Assembly (NCBI GenBank): GCA_028583605.1
Contig: CM053326.1
Location: forward strand, 5,464,587 to 5,528,586
Reading direction: 5' to 3'
DNA from: Dastarcus helophoroides
Taxonomy: Eukaryota > Arthropoda > Insecta > Coleoptera > Bothrideridae
DNA length: 64,000 nucleotides
Shown here: positions 45,478-56,728 of the stretch, piece by piece
Position numbering within the stretch: position 1 is the first letter of the stretch
How the letters are laid out: the number at the start of each line of letters is the position of its first letter
Program-made: the position numbers and the translations under genes
Notes under the pieces: generated by a model
The model's input: the letters and a program-made list of their open reading frames with translations, nothing else
The model's database searches: none
Told to the model about the DNA's origin: nothing

Positions 45478-45750
45478 TAAACAATTTTTGAAATGCGACT
45501 ACGTGATATTTAAATTTATTGAAAACGTCACCTCATGACAGTTTACAAATTAAGAGGTTAGTTTATTTTACATAGAATAGGAATAATGAAAAATAGGAGA
45601 CCAAAAATTAGATGTGGAAAAAATTAAAATAAAATTGTCAACAAACCATAAAAAAATTAAATATTTCCAAACTGGGCCGAAGAAATGTTAAATAAATTGA
45701 AAAAAACATAATATTTTCGGTCAATAAGGGTCTACCATGAAGAATATTTT
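45478..45750 (+). repeat. Dispersed repeat block shared with 58356-58800
   Basis: Shared words include TACATAGAATAGGAATAATG, ATTTCCAAACTGGGCCGAAG and CAATAAGGGTCTACCATGAA. The left part 45478-45595 occurs inverted at 58567-58680. Against the 58-kb copy, this copy lacks the roughly 250-bp segment that carries the hammerhead motif. The function is unknown. Confidence 0.8.
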
Positions 45751-46499
45751 AATTTGGTGTTTTTTAACTCCATTTGGTTCCATTTTTTCCTATAAAAGTT
45801 ATTTTCGTTTTCTCTTGCCTCTTCCATTTCACCATTCTCTTCTTGTAGCTCTCTCTACACTCTTCGCTTCCTGAAGTTGTTTCTGGTTAGGATAGTTCAA
45901 ACTTGTAAATTCAACATTATTTTAATAAAATCAAAACGTAAGATTGAAATATCAAATAAAAAAAAGAAATTTCAAGAAAAGTTTAAATTTTTCTAGAAAC
46001 GAAATCTCAGATTTAAATGTCAAAATTTTGGAAAAAATTCGAACGAGCTTAAGGTAAACATTTTAAGATTTAGGGCGAAAATTCGAGAATGAACTCGAAA
46101 TTTTAAGAACTTCTTCATTTGAAAATGTTATACTCCTTCTGAATATCCTGAGTATAACCTAAAATCTATTATTTTTTTTAATTTCGACTGAGATATTAAA
46201 GTGTTTTTTTTTTGTTAATTGTGAGTTTTGGCCTGTTAATGCCTTTTTTAAAAAGTATTTTACCTTTTTAGTGACTTCTTTAGCTTTTCGCTTTTGCCTA
46301 ATTTAACATTTTGCTTACCTTCTTATCTTGCTTGATTGTGTTTAAAATACGGTCTCTAATAAAAAGAAATTGCACTAAATTTGAAAAAAAAAACATCCTT
46401 GTATTTCAGAACAAAAACAAAATGATCCATTAAAAATGGTTTTCAAAAAGGTGGCGCATCTGGAAAATTCAGTTCTATCTAGTGTGAAGCCAAATAATT
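45751..46499. other. Unassigned AT-rich DNA
   Basis: Partly of the same AAATTTCGA style as 44086-45477. No gene recognised. Confidence 0.4.
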
Positions 46500-46548
46500 T
46501 CGGGGTGGGGAGGGCTGCAGCCCCCTAGCCCCCCTGGTTACGGGCCTG
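46500..46548 (-). mobile_element. One end of a hAT-like element
   Basis: On the minus strand it begins CAGGCCCGTAACCAGGGGGG and continues with a C/G-rich tract. This is a common form of hAT-type terminus and strikingly GC-rich for this window. It abuts the LTR fragment at 46549 within a few bases. The other end was not found. Confidence 0.45.
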
Positions 46549-46715
46549 AGTCAGTTAGTTAGATTTAATTAGACAGTGTAGTTAGTGAGTTAGTAGTTAG
46601 ACGTCAAAAAGTGAGTTTATTATTCAGTTGTAGTGTTTCGAGTTTAGTTTGTAAATAAAGAGGGTATTATTTAGCAATTGTTTAGTAATTATTTCGAACT
46701 GATAAGCCCACAACA
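46549..46715 (+). mobile_element. Truncated LTR (family copy 4)
   Basis: Corresponds to the right half of the LTR at 41405-41778: AGTCAGTTAGTTAG, a GTAAATAAAG poly(A) region and the end GAACTGATAAGCCCACAACA. The promoter half is missing and is replaced by the hAT-like end at 46500-46548. Confidence 0.8.
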
Positions 46716-48854
46716 CACACTGTTGAAACTAAATTTCTAACAATATCTTATTCCTATATGTATGTGTTTCGTTGTGCAACTTAATTATTAATCCCTTCAG
46801 ATAAATTGGTAGCATACTTTAAAAATTTATTCGATGTGAATTTTGCTAATGATGACGTAATTAAAATTTTTAACAGGGACTTAAGTTATTGTAAAATTCT
46901 CACTTTAAGGATGTATTCAAAGAAATCGTAACGCTCGATAATAAAATTGACAAACTTTTAATTTTGTCACTGATTACATTTTACAAATCATCGGTTATTA
47001 AACCCATGTTTTCCGTAAACCGTTTCTAACCGTGGTAGGCTTAATAATATTTAGATATTAAAGCTTGTTAAATTATTTCATAAATATATCCTTTCAATCA
47101 ATATATAATTAGAGCAAGCAAGAAAGCCCCCATGAAAAACGTCAGTTCTTCCTATTCAGAAAATATGTTATCTTCAATGCAAGACATGTTCTACTTGATA
47201 TTTGGTATATGTTATTACACACATTCTGACATACAAATAAAAATTCCATGATTCCATCTTAGAAACCAAACTCTCTAGAATTTTAAATGACGAGAATTTC
47301 AAATATTTCAGTGTGTCTTACAAAAGTAGTGGACGAACTGAGTCAATGGCTGGAATAATATCGAATAGTAATAATGATGCTACACTACACTAGACTTGTG
47401 GCTTGATAGCCAAGTCAACTGATGATAATATGAGCTAAGAAAAATATTATCTGAAGACTACATTTGGAATTGGCCTAGTTTTGTTGTGTAGATTTTAACG
47501 AGTAATACTGTCAACATTTGTCATTTATCCAGGTCGAAAACAACATCTAGGAATATAAGTTATGTTTTGCTCAGGCATTCAGTGGGTTTGTTATTTATAA
47601 CAAATAATGTTCATTCCATGTTTTCAAAGAATAAAAATATATTTACTTGATTTGTAGGTGTATTATCTATTTGCTTCCTTTATGGAGTAAAATTATTCAG
47701 GTCTTTAGTTTTTACAAAAAAAAATAACCAACTTACATGTTAATATTAATAATAATAAAAACTCTAACTTGAAAACGCCAATCATATGTTACATATTGTC
47801 CTAAATTGTTCATTATATGATAGTTTTAGTAAAATCATAAACTAGTATTCCAATTGTACGCTTTTATTTCATTGGTTGCTACCTGTTGATTCTCTTTAGT
47901 TAAATTTCTTTTATTTCATTATTTCTTTTAATCTTAATTAATTCTTTTATTTTAATTCAAAAAGTCGTAAATAAGATTTCAATTTAGCAATGTATGAAAA
48001 AATTTCCCATTTTAACCCTGTAAACTTAGTATCAAAAAATTGGAACCCTTTATGGAGCAACATGGTGTGTCCCCTCTCAAGTGGATACAACCTGGTAAAT
48101 TGTTTATCACTTGAAATGGTTTAAAATTTATCTGTTATGGAGCTCCTCAAGGAGCATCTTTCTGCGGGTCTTAATAAATTTTAAGTTAATATTTTTTTTC
48201 TAAAAGAAATGGCAGGTATGTCTAGCGATTTTTGGTTAAAAAGGTCTTTTTTCTGGTTTTCTGCATACCGAAAGCAAAAATAATAAAATAAACTTAGAAA
48301 TTTGGATATTCTTAAGTAAATTTAAACACGGAGTGACAATTTGAAAAGTAGCAATCGGGAATACCTATTAAACAAAAAATTCACAGATCTCACACCTTAC
48401 GCAAGCATCCTATGTATTGAAAATGCCTGACACAATTTTTATATTTAAAAAATATGACATTTTTGGAGAACAATGTTGTAATTAATTTTGCCTTGTTTGT
48501 AAGATACAGAGAGTATTAAAAACTGAAACTGTGACGCTTATTGTTTTTTCTTTTATAGGTTCATTAATAAATAATAATTTGGGCTCTTCATGAAATTTGG
48601 TAACCTAAACGTTTTGGAGATAGCATGGAGATTGCATTTTGTACAAAAGAACACTTACCCCGTTGGCGCCCTTTACAGTGTATACTAAAATTTTGACTAC
48701 ATGATCTGTCCGGTTTCGACTAGATATTGTTTTATTATCGCGAAAATTTTTAGTAGGGATATCAAATTTCATGCAGATAAAAGTCTATTAACAATGAACA
48801 TATAAACATCAATATATTTTAGTTTGATCGTCGACTTCTGGGATCACCTGTATA
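46716..48854. other. Unassigned DNA
   Basis: AT-rich, no ORF with family features. The right edge (about 48600-48850) ends GGGATCACCTGTATATA, a repeat-like end, with no partner identified. Confidence 0.4.
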
Positions 48855-49150
48855 TACAGTATGTCCGGCGATGGGGTAGACAAGAGGGCAAACGGACCAA
48901 AAATTTCATTTTTCGAAAAAAAGTCATTCTCTTTAAATAGTTTTGCTTGCCGAGAGAATACGATGGTCGATGGAAAAAATTAAAAATTGAATACAGGGTG
49001 TCCCAAAATTTTGAAATAAGGGTACTTTATTCTTGTAAAAAATTTAATTTAAAAAAAAATTAAAAACTTTTTATAAAGAATGACTTTTCCTCGAAAAATG
49101 AAATTTTTGGTCCGTTTGACCTCTTGTCTACCCCATCGCCGGACATTGTA
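48855..49150. repeat. MITE-like hairpin, about 300 bp
   Basis: The arms of about 80 bp (48855-48940 and 49070-49150) are inverted. Shared words are GTCCGGCGATGGGGTAGACA, AAACGGACCAAAAATTTCAT and TTTTTCGA. TA flanks are possible on both sides. The loop contains ACAGGGTGTCCCAAAATTTT, another repeat-like end. No coding. Confidence 0.8.
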
Positions 49151-49715
49151 TAAGTATATATGTTAGTTTTTAATTTAATTTGGCAAATAAACATAGATAT
49201 ATGTGTTCAAAATTTGAAAGGCCAAATGTTAGAAGATGATTTATTACTTACCATGAAACATGAAATTAGTTTTTAAAAACGTCGAAAACCTAGAGTTTCT
49301 AAAATAGTAGTAACTCAAGCAAATCAAAATAAAACAACTTGGTCAATAAAGTTTGTCTATATTTAATATATTTTAATAATTATGTGATATAAAGAAACAA
49401 CCGTAAACAAAAATCAATTTACATATATAATCGAGTATAATTTAATTTTAACCATATCATAAGTGAATATTATAATAGGTAAATTAATAAACTAAATGTG
49501 TAATGAAAAACATGACTTATATCGAATAGAACATATAAAAAAGGTATTCTATAAAATAGTGTAAAGAGCCTTTTAAGGATCAAAATAAATCTTTTTTTAA
49601 AATTTTTACTTACTGTGATATACAAAGATATTGACGCAAAAAACTTGCATATTTTCGTACTTTCAGTTACCAGATTTTCTAAATTATTTCATTATTAGTG
49701 AAAAATGGTTTATTT
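49151..49715. other. Unassigned AT-rich DNA
   Basis: No gene or repeat recognised. Confidence 0.4.
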
Positions 49716-50380
49716 ATTCCTATCTTCCCTATCCAAAATAAAAATAACTCGCAAAACACTGTTCGTAAACTGTATGGGATAACACTAAGCTGAACGCCCA
49801 GTATAAAAGAGATGATTACAATCCATATAAAATATATTTTATGTTATAAAGTCCATATTATAAAAAACATAAAAAAACGAGGCAATCTAGAAACTAAAAG
49901 CTTGGCTAAAAAAATATTATCATACATATTCAACAAACTGCTTTATATTTTATATATACAGGGTGTTCAGCTAAAAGTGATTCCCGGCTATATCCAAAAA
50001 TAATAACTCACAAAACCACTATTTGTAAATTATCTGGGTAACCCTTAACTAAACGCCCTGTATAAAAGATGATTACAATCCATATAAAATATATTTTATG
50101 TTATAATGTACATACATATTATTAAAAAAAAACATACAAAAACGAGGCAACCTAGAAACTAAAAGCTTGGCTAAGAAAATATTTTCATGCATATTATTCA
50201 ACAAAGTATTTTATATTTTATATTATACAGGGTGTTCAGCTAAAAGTGGCTCCCGTCTATATCCAAAAATAATAACTCACAAACCACTATTCGTAAATTA
50301 TCTGGAAAACTCTTAACTAAACGCCCTGTATAAAAGATTATTACAATCCGTATAAAATATATTCTAAGCAAATCCGTTAA
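49716..50380 (+). repeat. Tandem array, 2.5 copies of a ~265-bp unit containing a small MITE
   Basis: TATCCAAAA-TAATAACTC(A/G)C recurs at about 49727, 49989 and 50258. Other shared words are GATTACAATCCATATAAAAT and CTAGAAACTAAAAGCTTGGC. Each unit holds a segment of about 105 bp that starts ACAGGGTGTTCAGCTAA and ends with the near-complement TTAACTAAACGCCCTGTA, flanked by TA. So a short hairpin MITE is part of the repeated unit. The array cuts off the reading of the Helitron-type pseudogene at 50364. Confidence 0.85.
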
Positions 50381-51835
50381 CAGTGGCTAACTGAGGAATT
50401 TTGTTGTTTTGACACAAACTTGAATAACAGTTTCGACAACATTTATAAAATTTACATTCGTCCTGAATTTGTTGAAATATTTTTGGATAACCAGCATCAT
50501 AAAGGAGAGGAAGTGCTTTTTCATGAATATTACGCATATCTTCAGTCCACCAGATTCTGTCACATATACGACAATATTCATTTAGCCTATTATTATAAAA
50601 ATGTCTATCTATATAATTTACCAAAAATAATGTTCTCTTTTCAAACACTTTTACATTGGTCGCTGTTACAGTAACTAAATTAGCATTATTCGATAAAATT
50701 TTCTCCAGAAAAGCAGTACCACGGTTTGAGGCAATAGTCGAGGCAGTAGTACTAGAACTAGCTTTTGCCTGTAGTTGAGCTTTCTTCACGCGATAACGTT
50801 GACTAGCTAAGGCACTCTTGGATCGAGTATTTTCAACCATAACGACGTCATCAACCTTCGTAGTATCAGTCTTTAATAAATTAGTTTGACTTATTTTTCT
50901 GCGCTATCTGTAATTACGACATCTTTCGGCGTTTGATATACCACTTTTGATTTGTGAATATTTTGGATTTTCTTTTCCCTTTTGGGTTATCAGCAAAGCT
51001 TCTGCCTTTTTATTGAGATCATTTGGTTTTCCTTTTTTTGTGAGTACATTTTTTTCATCTTTATTTTCTGAAATATTTAAATTTCTTTTCTTACCACGTT
51101 TGTTTTGTGAATGACTTAAAAATGTCACTTCTCTTTCTTCCATATTGTTTAATTTTATATTGGAAGAATGTTCTTGAGACTCCATTACCACGTCTATTTC
51201 CTCCGTGTTGTTTGACTTTACACTGGAAGAAGCGTCTTGAGAGTCATTCTTATTTTTTATTAATTTCGAGTAAGTAACTGAACTTACATTATTGGATAAA
51301 ATATTCAAGAGAAAAGCAGCACCACTGTTTGAAGCGTTTGAAGCGTGCTTTTGCCTGTAATTGAGCTTTCTTCTGGCGATAACGTCGAAGATTTAAGGCA
51401 TTCTTGAATGGAGTATTTTCAACAATAACTATGTCATTTACTTCAGTAGTATCATTAGCTGTTGTTAATAAATTAGTACGACTTATATTTTTGCGTTGTC
51501 TGTAATTACGACATCTTTCTACGTTTGATGTACAGCTTTTGATTTTTGTATTTTTCGATTTTTCTTTTTTCTCTTGTGACAAAATACCATTCACGAACGA
51601 AGATTCAGGTGTAGGTAAAGCACTTACCTGTAGCTTTTTGACGTTGCCTGTAATTACGACATTTTTCTGCATTTGTCATACGGGTCTTTTGGTATTTTGA
51701 TTTTTCTTTTGTTTTTTGTGAGACCAGCAAAGCTTCTTTCTTTTGATTGATGTCAGTAGGTGAATTGATATCAGATATCATTTTCTCCTCCATATTGGAT
51801 TTTAGGATTTCATTTATTTTTATTCTATTTGCCAA
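50364..51835 (-). pseudogene. Helitron-type N-terminal region, internally duplicated and truncated
   Basis: The minus readings contain repeated basic motifs: NAEKCRNYRQRQK, SNVERCRNYRQRK, SNAERCRNYR, LRRYRQKKAQLQAKA and SQRYRVKKAQLQAKA. The linker ISRTNLLTT/VEN is also repeated, so a roughly 450-bp segment appears about 2 to 3 times. The end has CRICDRIWWTEDMRNIHEKA and CCRNCYSSLCQNNKIPQLAT followed by VNGF. The CxxC pairs and the closing P-x-L-x3-NGF fit the region upstream of the Rep domain in insect Helitrons. Frame breaks lie near 51600 and 51300, and an in-frame TAG near 50905. The Rep and helicase domains are absent, because the reading stops at the tandem array at 50364. The family assignment is by motif memory only. 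Confidence 0.6.
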
Positions 51836-52164
51836 TCATTTACAATGGGATTGATAACATTGGAATCATTTTCTTCTCTATATGGTTTGATTCTAGAATA
51901 GAAGACATTCCTTAAAACATTTTTAATACATTGAATGACAGACCATTCACCATACACTAAAAATAAACAGTAATATTTTGCGGCTTGTTTTAAATAAATA
52001 ACTGCTTATTGTTAAATGGCTATTTTTGATTGTTTTTTAGTTTGTTGCGCCTTATCGAGTAATTAAATAAGTAATAAAAATATTGCATTTTAATTTTTGC
52101 GGTCTAAATTTCGTTTATAGATAAATATTATATTTAAAATCTAGTAAACAAGAATCTTAAAACA

Positions 52165-52460
52165 TTGATAATTAGCGAAACTGTAAAATCTGACATTTTT
52201 GACAGATACTATGTCAATAAATATTTTTCTTTTATTTTCCCTAATCTAATTCTAAGATTTCATTCAAATCGGTTCATAAATAGCAAAGCTGTCAAATTTG
52301 ACATTTTTGGCAGATATTATGTCAAAAAATATTTTTTTTTATTTTTCCTAGTCCAATTATAAAATTTTACTCAAATCGGTTCCTAAATAAAGAAACTGTC
52401 AAATTTCACATTTTTTACAGATAGTATGTCATAAAATCGACATATTTTGAGAATCACCCT
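52165..52460 (+). repeat. Three tandem copies of a ~112-bp unit ending in CACCCTGTA
   Basis: Units with AAACTGT(C)AAATTTGACATTTT, CAGATA(C/T)TATGTCA and AAATCGGTTC(C/A)TAAATA begin near 52175, 52285 and 52394. The last copy ends GAATCACCCTGTA. A flanking word (TAAGTAATAAAAATATTGCA) is present at both 52068 and 52489 as a direct repeat around the array. Confidence 0.75.
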
Positions 52461-52567
52461 GTAGGTATCTTCTAATCAAGCTTCTAATAAGTAATAAAAA
52501 TATTGCATTTTAATATTTACGGCCTAAATTTAGATTTAAATAACACTATAAAATAACACCAACTTAC

Positions 52568-52700
52568 CTTATTCAGCAATATTATTCAAACATCTAGAAT
52601 CTCACAACGGCGTCGTCAAAGTATCCGTTACGTACTATCACACTCTCACAGGTACTATTATCACAAGCAAACTATTTTACTAAGCGTTAACCGCGCCGAT
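52568..52700 (-). other. Possible non-coding first exon upstream of the Helitron-type gene
   Basis: The minus strand has a GC-richer stretch ending in GAATAAG with the strong donor GTAAGTTGG (52567 downward). Its only early ATG is followed by a stop after two codons, so it would be untranslated. It lies about 730 bp upstream of the first Helitron-type reading, in the correct orientation. The link is inferred. Confidence 0.3.
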
Positions 52701-53528
52701 TCGGTGTCGAAATTTCATTATGTCGAGATCACGAAATCCAATGTTCTCCGTATGCGCTGGTCGAGGTCACGACATCCTTATTAAGTTTGCCTAAAAGTGA
52801 TCCCAGTAGCATTTTCAATACTAAAATGGGATCGGGCAAATCTAAAATAAATATAGGGGGATTGAATGGGAAACTAAAATGGCGTACATTTTGACTTACC
52901 CACCTCACCCCTTAGGGGTAACCACTCCAAGCTATTTTTTTAATACTACCTTTTGGGGCACATATTTGAAAAGCTGGTGCTGCATTGACAAGCGCGAGGC
53001 CTGATGTCCACTTTTAGTAATCCTGACATTTTTTCATTTAAAATCACTAATTGTTATGACTTTCTTTAAGATATGTGGCAGGGAAGGGGTAATTTTTAAG
53101 CTTCTTTTTTGGAAAAGGTGTAAGAATACGAAATATAAATATAAAGTAAAGCATTGGGTATATGTTCTTAAATTTAGTCTCCAATAAACTTTTATTCGGC
53201 ACCTTTTTTTAACTGCGGGTTTGATATTGCAAAACTCATCTCTAGACTCAAAATTTGATATTCGTAGTTGACATTTCTATTTCAGCCTCTGGTTGCTACA
53301 CCATTTCAAAACCTCACACGAAAAAATACACGTCTAGCGCACGGCGAGTGAGATATGGAGCTAATAACACAAAGTAAAAAATTATTTTGCTCTAGCTTTA
53401 AGTTTTTTTTACTTAAATAATCTTTTGACAAATTCATTTAAATATTATTAGATGTTAATATTAAACTGATACAAATTTGCTCCACAGATTGAGCTTGACA
53501 CTTACTTGATATTCATTTTTTGTTTCAG
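52701..53528. other. Unassigned DNA before the host exon
   Basis: No gene recognised. The last 60 bases are AT-rich and include a pyrimidine tract before the acceptor at 53528. Confidence 0.4.
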
Positions 53529-53624
53529 ATCCAGTTATATGGATTTAATAAAGAACTGTATCACAATATGTCGGAGGCTCAACACAAATCGCAGGGAATT
53601 GTAGCGATATCCATAATGGTGCAG
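53529..53624 (+). CDS. Single exon of a carbonic-anhydrase-related protein (CARP X/XI type)
   Basis: A 96-base exon in phase 0 at both ends lies between the acceptor TTTGTTTCAG and the donor GTAAGG. It encodes 32 residues, including IQLYGFNKELYHNMSEAQHK and SQGIVAISIMVQ. This matches the stretch of the alpha-carbonic-anhydrase fold around the conserved 'NxxLY...A....GI(V/A)...I..Q' strand. The form is that of the catalytically inactive CARP X/XI group, secreted or surface proteins of animals. No stop or frameshift is present, and codon use is normal. The neighbouring exons are not seen in the window, as expected if introns are tens of kilobases long. The gene assignment rests on 32 residues. 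Confidence 0.75.
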
Positions 53625-54617
53625 GTAAGGTTTTTTTAACTATCCCACTATCGAGTGCGATCTATTTGAGATCTTACGCCTAGTTTTTGATTTGATTTGC
53701 GATTATCTTAAAATTAAAGCCAGAGTGCATTACATCTAATTGTAAGTCCTACTTGTTTGTTATCTTACAGATTATCAAGAAAGATGATCTAATATGATCC
53801 ACAAATGTCAAAAACTTAATTCTCCGTTATGAAACTAATTAGAACTCGGGTAGGTTTCTGTCAAGTTAATCAATTATATGTAATATCGATAATACGGCGT
53901 TTTGGATAAAGAATTTTGTGAATGTAATGACTAAAGACCGAATGTTACTGACAATTACAAATTTTGCAATTTTTGCCATTTTTAATGTTATTGCAATTTT
54001 AGTAAAAATTTAATTATTTGTCAATTTTCTAAAAAAATTTTCCTATTAGTAGTAATTGCTGTGCGGAAAAACAATATTTAATAATTATAGTATGGGTAAT
54101 TCCCTAATTACTCTAATAATTCCCGTTTTTGGTGTAACTTTTTTCTACTTTCACTTAATTGCACTTTAAATACCTTTTTGGGAAAGAGAAGGGCTTCATA
54201 ATAACTTGGTCATAAGATGGCGTTAGGACCTTTTTTTAATTGTAAGATGCCTAAACCTCTTCATCACTTTTTACCAAAATTAATAGAGCATTTACTGTAA
54301 TACAGTAAAATGAAAATCTGTTAAGAGGTGGCAGCGTCGAACTTGGTGTAATTTGTACCATTATTGTTAAGATATAACAGTTTGCAACTGGATTTTACTT
54401 TAAAAAAATTTTATAAATAGAGATTGTAATGAAAGATTCTTCCATTTCACTATAAAAACAATATTTTTTTCAGGAATTATATTTACTTTAAACATTATTG
54501 TTACTATTTGTTCTCAAGTTATCAATTTCAAAAATCGCAACTCTTTAAAGAATTTAACAGTTTTTGGACATTTTGGTTTAAAAAACAATTTTTTCAACTT
54601 TCAATTTTCTAAACAAA
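53625..54617. other. Probable intron of the carbonic-anhydrase-related gene
   Basis: AT-rich DNA with no ORF of note. Its status as intron follows from the donor at 53625. Confidence 0.5.
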
Positions 54618-54860
54618 TTAATATTTTTAGGATTTTTTTATTTCCACTTTCTTTGAAAAATTTTTGTTGTTGAGATTTTGCCTTTTTTTTATCTTTAACA
54701 TTTTTTTAATTTATTGATTTTTTTAAAAATTTCATCTATTTTTAGATGTACCACTTTTTTCAAAAGGTCAATAAATTAAAAAAATATTAAAGATTTAAAA
54801 AAAGGCCAAATCCAAAAAAAAAATTCAAAGAAAGTGGAAATAAAAAAATCTTAAAAATAT
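54618..54860. repeat. AT-rich hairpin of about 240 bp
   Basis: The arms about 54618-54717 and 54767-54860 are inverted. Shared words are TTTTTTTATTTCCACTTTCT, AATTTTTT...TTTAAT and AATTTATTGA. The element at 54877-56728 sits directly to its right. Confidence 0.75.
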
Positions 54861-54876
54861 TATATATATATATATA

Positions 54877-56728
54877 TACCGGGTGTTTTTTTTAGTTGTG
54901 AGGTTACCTTTATAAGGAGTATCACTTATTATAAAGGCAAACTGATTTTGTCGATGGGGCTAATCGGAGCTGAACTACCTTTCAAAAATATTTTCAACTT
55001 CCTCCCACTTCCAGTTATACCGGAAGTAGACATCAACTTTCTTATTTTAAATGGCAACCCCCAAATTTTATACTTTATTTGGATTTTACATAGAAAAATA
55101 AGGTGTATTTATGTATACATGTTTATTGCTATCTTTGATAGTTTTAAAGATATTTCAATATTTCGAAAAAAAAATGACAGAAAAGAGGGTTATTTTGACT
55201 CTTTGTATCTTTTTTATTATTTGCAGTAAAAACATGAAATTTGGGTTGAAGTCTCCATGACTTCAACCCATTATGGAGACTATAATAACGTTATCAGATT
55301 TTACATTTAATACATAGGGTGATGGAAATTTTATGATCTTTATTGTTTTTGTTTTGTTCAAAAAAACTCTGTTTTTTGAAATGGGAACTATATGTTTTTT
55401 AATCATTTTTGTATTCTTCACATAAAAAGAAGAAAAAAGTTATATGACTAATTTCTTACAATTCTGCACCATTACAGAGATATAATTCAAAATAAAAAAG
55501 AAAAATATATCTTTTTTTCTCTAGTAGCAACTTGGTAGAAAACAAAATTTTTAAAAATAAATATAACCAGTAGGCCTAACAATTTTAGGCTAAATAACAT
55601 TTGAAAAATAATCGTACAAGACGAATAAGTTTTTGACTAATTGTTAGAATACTTATTGAAAAATGTTTAGGAAGCCACGAATGTAAGTTACGTAAAAATG
55701 GTTTGTTAAATAGACTTCTCATTTTTGGAGTAATGAAAATCAACAACAAATGTTCAAGAAAATTCGTCCTTTAACTGTTGTGCTGTTAGATTAGAACTCA
55801 GGATTTGTAATCGTTAAATTTTATAATGAAAATCGAAATGGAAATTTTTCAGTGATTTTTTTTACGACTACTGCATGACCAGCATATTGCTAGGAACAAT
55901 GGGATGTGCTTAAAAACGTTACTCAATTCGAAATCTTAAAATATGCCTTTAAATGTATTGAACAGAACATCGTCCTTGTTGTTCTTGATGTACATTTTTT
56001 GTCAATTATTTTTTGTCCTATTACTTATTATGATTAATTCTTTAAGCTTTTATTGCCTACAGTTAATTTCCTACTTTAACAAAAAAGACATGTTTGATTT
56101 TTTTTTTTATTTCGAGATTTATGTAAAATACCTCTGTAACGGCACAAAATTTTAAAAAATAAGTAATATAACTTTTTTCTTCTTTTTATGTGAATAATCC
56201 AAAAATGATTAAAAAACATATAGTTCCCATTTAAAAAAACAGAGTTTTTTTTTGAATAAAACAAAAACACCAAGAATTATAAAATTTCCATCACCCTGTA
56301 TAATAAATGTGAAATCTGACTACGTTATTATGATCTTTATGATATTCTATGACTTTAACTCAAATTTCATGTTTTTACTGCAAATAATAAAAAAGATACA
56401 ATGAGTCAAAATAACCCTCTTTTCTGTCATTTTTTTTTTCGAAATATTGAAATATCTTTAAAACTATCAAAGATAGCAATAAACATGTATACTTAAACGT
56501 ATCTTATTTTTTCACATAAAATCTAAATAAAATATAAAATTAGGGGGTTGCCATTTAAAATAAGAAAGTTGATGTCTACTTTCGGTATAACCGGTAGTGG
56601 GGAGAAGTTAAAATTATTTTTAGAAGGTAGTTTAGTTCCGATTAGCGCCATCGACAAAATCAGTTTGCCTTTATATCAAGTAGTACTCCATATAAAGGTA
56701 ACCTCCCAACTAAAAAAAACACCCGGTA
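54877..56728. mobile_element. Long foldback element with about 635-bp arms
   Basis: The arms 54877-55508 and 56092-56728 are inverted copies. The termini read TACCGGGTGTTTTTTTTAGT inward, with TA/TATA flanks. The arms share ATTTTGTCGATGG, TTATTTTAAATGGCAACCCC and TATCTTTGATAGTTTTAAAG. Within each arm, at about 55312 and 56300, is an ACA(G/T)AGGGTGATGGAAATTTT-like end, so one hairpin repeat may be nested in another. The loop of about 580 bp has no recognisable coding. The superfamily is unknown. Confidence 0.85.

Noticed and set aside
54948..55229. A 93-codon protein, and its mirror at 56076-56273
   Set aside because: They lie in the arms of a foldback repeat and have no conserved motif.
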